From Sphingomonadaceae bacterium (lineage in GTDB: Bacteria > Pseudomonadota > Alphaproteobacteria > Sphingomonadales > Sphingomonadaceae), in assembly GCA_019454625.1 (NCBI GenBank), contig JACFNY010000056.1, forward strand, positions 2,579-9,712: a stretch of 7,134 nt of DNA. Direction: 5' to 3'. Positions 5,189-7,134 of the stretch are shown one piece after another. The translations under genes and the position numbers were made by a program. Each line of letters starts with the position of its first letter. The first letter of the stretch is position 1. Under the pieces are notes generated by a model that was given only the letters and a program-made list of their open reading frames with translations, did not search any database and had not been told where the DNA came from.

Positions 5189-6393
5189 CCGAAAATCCTC
5201 TTCACACGCGCGATGCCGCGAAGCAGACGCTCGACATCGCGCTCATCGCTGTAGACGCCGAAGCTGGCGCGCGCCGTGGCGGGCACACTTAGCGTTTCCA
5301 TCAGCGGCTGCGCGCAGTGGTGCCCCGCCCTGATGGCGACGCCGTCCTCGTCCAATATGGTGCCGATGTCGTGGGGATGAACCCCCTCCATCGCGAAGCT
5401 GACGATGCCGCTGCTGTCGTCCGGCCCGAACAGCCTGAGCGAGTTCACCTTGCGAAGCTCCGCGCGGGCGAGGCCCGCGAGATGCCGTTCGTGCGCGTCG
5501 ATGGTGTCGAGACCGATGGCGGAGACGTAATCCATCGCAGCGGCGAGGCCGACCGCGCCGACGATGTGCGGCGTACCCGCCTCGAAACGCGTCGGCGCCG
5601 GGGCGTAAGTGGTCTTCTTGAACGTCACCGTCTCGATCATCGAGCCGCCGCCCTGCCACGGCGGCATCGCGGAGAGGATGTCGCCGCGCGTCCACAGCAC
5701 GCCGACGCCGGTGGGGCCGTAGAGCTTGTGGCCGGAGAAGGCATAGAAATCCGCGCCGAGCGCCTGCACGTCGACGCCCATGCGCGGCACCGCCTGACAA
5801 CCATCGACGAGCAGCTTCGCCCCGACACCGTGCGCGGCGCGGGCGATGCGAGCGATGTCCGCCACCGACCCGAGCACGTTCGAGACGTGCGCGACGGAGA
5901 CGAGCCTGTGCGCGGGGGTGAGCATCGCCTCCAGCGCGTCCTCGTCGATGCGGTGGTCGGCGGTGAGCGGCGCGACGTCGATTTCGATACCGGTGCGGTC
6001 GCGAAGGAGCTGCCACGGCACGATGTTCGAATGGTGCTCCAGCCGCGACAGCAGGATGCGGTCGCCGGCTTTCAGGTTCGCCGCCCCCCACGTCTGCGCG
6101 ACGAGGTTGATCGCCTCGGTCGCGCCGCGCACGAAGACGATCTCGTTCGGACTCGCGGCATTGATGAAGCGGGCGGCGGTGCTGCGCGCCGCCTCGTAGC
6201 GTTCCGTCATCGTCGCCGAGCGCGCGTAGACGCCGCGATGCACGGTCGCATACTCGGGGCCGTAGGCGGCGGCGATGGCGTCGATCACGACTTGCGGCTT
6301 CTGCGCGGTGGCGGCGGAATCGAGATAGGCCCAGTCGCCGACACCCGGGAAGTCGGCGCGGCGCGAGACGCTGATCGGGGTGACCGCGTTCAT
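5185..6393 (-). CDS. sufS: Cysteine desulfurase SufS (SufS/CsdA group II)
   Basis: 402 residues, close to the usual 400-410. This is a PLP-dependent fold-type I enzyme that converts L-cysteine to L-alanine and holds the sulfur as a persulfide for SufBCD. Visible residues: YLDSAATAQKP (23-33) at the N-terminus; EHHSN (120-124) with His121 stacking on PLP; Asp197 in VDGCQ, which contacts the pyridine nitrogen; the PLP lysine Lys223 in SGHKLYGPTG; and the persulfide cysteine Cys360 in RAGHHCAQP, on the short active-site loop typical of group II. Arg355 in the same segment should bind the substrate carboxylate. ATG 6393 overlaps the sufD stop as ATGA (6390-6393), with GGAG 8 bases upstream. Group II enzymes normally need SufE or SufU; neither is visible in this window. 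Confidence 0.97.
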   Translation of the reverse strand: MNAVTPISVSRRADFPGVGDWAYLDSAATAQKPQVVIDAIAAAYGPEYATVHRGVYARSATMTERYEAARSTAARFINAASPNEIVFVRGATEAINLVAQTWGAANLKAGDRILLSRLEHHSNIVPWQLLRDRTGIEIDVAPLTADHRIDEDALEAMLTPAHRLVSVAHVSNVLGSVADIARIARAAHGVGAKLLVDGCQAVPRMGVDVQALGADFYAFSGHKLYGPTGVGVLWTRGDILSAMPPWQGGGSMIETVTFKKTTYAPAPTRFEAGTPHIVGAVGLAAAMDYVSAIGLDTIDAHERHLAGLARAELRKVNSLRLFGPDDSSGIVSFAMEGVHPHDIGTILDEDGVAIRAGHHCAQPLMETLSVPATARASFGVYSDERDVERLLRGIARVKRIFG

Positions 6394-7134
6394 GCGATCT
6401 GCTCCAGCGCGGCGAGCGCCGCCGCTTCGAGCGCTTCGGTGTCGGCGAAGTTTACGAAAGCATCGGCGAGGAAGGCTTGCAGGAGGAGCCGCTTCGCCTC
6501 GGCGGGGGGGAGGCCGCGGCTCGTCAGGTAGAAATATTGGGTGGCGTCAAGTTCGCCGACGGTGGCGCCGTGCGCGCATTTCACGTCGTCGGCGTAGATC
6601 TCGAGCTCCGGCTTGGCGTTCGCCGTCGCGGTGCGGTCGAGCAGCATCGCCTTCACCGACTGCTCGGCATCCGTTTTCTGCGCGCCGCGATCGACGACGA
6701 TCTGCCCGAGATAGGTGCCGGTGGCCTGCTGCGCGAGCACGGTGCGGACGGTCTGGCGGCTGGTGGCGCCGGGCGCGGCGTGGCGGACGCGGGTGACGAT
6801 CTCCAGCGTCGCCTTGCCGCCCGCGACCTGCGCGGCACCGAGCTCGAAATGCGCGCCCTCGCCGAGCGTCACGTCGAGCGCGATGCGGCCGTAACGCGCG
6901 CCGAGGTTGAGCATGTGCAGATCGAGCCGCGCGCCGTCCGCGACCGTGATGACAAGATCGCGCACCGAAATCGGCTGCGCGGCGTCGGCGACCAGCGTGC
7001 GCGCAAGGCTTTCCCCGGCGGGCACGGCGATGGTTTCCGTGACGACACCCGAGGGCCACACCTCGGCGAGCGCGGTGAGGTCGCTGTAGCGCCACGCCTC
7101 GTCGCGGCGCGTAGGCAGAGGGAGGGCCGCGTTC
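6390..7134 (-). CDS. sufD: SufD, Fe-S cluster scaffold subunit (N-terminus cut by the window edge)
   Basis: 247 residues are visible; the frame stays open through the right edge with no convincing start inside. The first residues read NAALPLPTRRDEAWRYSDL, matching the SufD N-terminal motif (E. coli has LPTRKHENWKYTPL). The C-terminal part has VKCAHGATVGELD, then YFYLTSRGLPPAEAKRLLLQAF, the conserved end of SufB/SufD proteins. The His in CAHG (codon at 6570-6572) probably corresponds to E. coli SufD His360, which faces SufB in cluster assembly. Between the motifs lies a shortened beta-helix. SufD works in the SufBC2D complex, which uses SufC ATPase activity to build Fe-S clusters from SufS sulfur. 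By the motif, only a few residues are probably missing, giving about 250 residues in total against about 420 in E. coli. A GTG at 7061 is not a plausible start because it would drop the conserved motif. Confidence 0.93.
   Translation of the reverse strand, partial: NAALPLPTRRDEAWRYSDLTALAEVWPSGVVTETIAVPAGESLARTLVADAAQPISVRDLVITVADGARLDLHMLNLGARYGRIALDVTLGEGAHFELGAAQVAGGKATLEIVTRVRHAAPGATSRQTVRTVLAQQATGTYLGQIVVDRGAQKTDAEQSVKAMLLDRTATANAKPELEIYADDVKCAHGATVGELDATQYFYLTSRGLPPAEAKRLLLQAFLADAFVNFADTEALEAAALAALEQIA

Noticed and set aside
5317..6531. Plus-strand open frame (404 codons) antisense to sufS and the end of sufD
   Set aside because: Composition is typical of a shadow frame, and the opposite strand encodes SufS with all catalytic residues in place.
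1..7134. Idea that the TauE/SafE-like gene and the suf operon form one sulfur-metabolism island
   Set aside because: They are on opposite strands and separated by a HerA ATPase, a LysR regulator and azoR, with terminator-like and regulatory structures between them; nothing in the sequence ties them together.
1..7134. CRISPR arrays, tRNA or rRNA genes, insertion sequences, attachment sites and phage genes
   Set aside because: I read for regular direct repeats, cloverleaf-like patterns, transposase motifs and terminal inverted repeats and saw none; non-coding gaps are all under 100 bases.

Overview
The window is high-GC DNA from an alphaproteobacterium, most likely a sphingomonad. This rests on the GC-rich codon use, a TauE/SafE-like gene coupled to a TIGR02186-type membrane protein, the suf gene order sufD-sufS-DUF59-sufA with an unusually short SufD, and an intergenic palindromic repeat of a kind I recall from alphaproteobacterial genomes. 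The taxonomic call is inference; no rRNA or other marker gene is present.

Layout. Plus strand, left part: the last 34 residues of a membrane protein (2-106, probable TauE/SafE permease) overlap by ATGA a 248-residue signal-bearing, single-anchor protein (103-849, TIGR02186-like). A 561-residue HerA-type ATPase follows (916-2601), probably starting at a TTG behind a strong Shine-Dalgarno. Its stop codon touches a two-hairpin intergenic element (2602-2704). The second hairpin, a perfect 14-bp stem, also contains the stop codon of the convergent LysR gene and probably serves as the shared terminator.

Centre: a CrgA-like LysR regulator (2701-3639, minus) is divergent from an FMN-dependent NADH-azoreductase gene, azoR (3733-4347, plus). 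The 93-bp gap between them carries a perfect 8-bp inverted repeat that reaches into the regulator's ribosome binding site. This is the standard arrangement of a regulator and its target.

Right part, minus strand: the downstream half of a suf operon for Fe-S cluster assembly, transcribed leftward. It contains sufD (5' end cut by the window), sufS (cysteine desulfurase), a MIP18/DUF59 (SufT-like) assembly factor and sufA (A-type carrier). All three junctions are 4-base ATGA overlaps. SufS supplies persulfide sulfur, SufD belongs to the SufBCD scaffold, and the DUF59 protein and SufA act in cluster maturation or delivery. sufB, sufC and an Rrf2-type regulator would be expected beyond the right edge but cannot be seen. 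sufE is not in the window.

I found no CRISPR array, tRNA, rRNA, insertion sequence, phage gene or recognisable defence system. The window reads mainly as core chromosome. The points most worth a second look are the intergenic double-hairpin element, the compact SufD, the HerA ATPase with no NurA beside it, and the dyad between the LysR and azoR genes.
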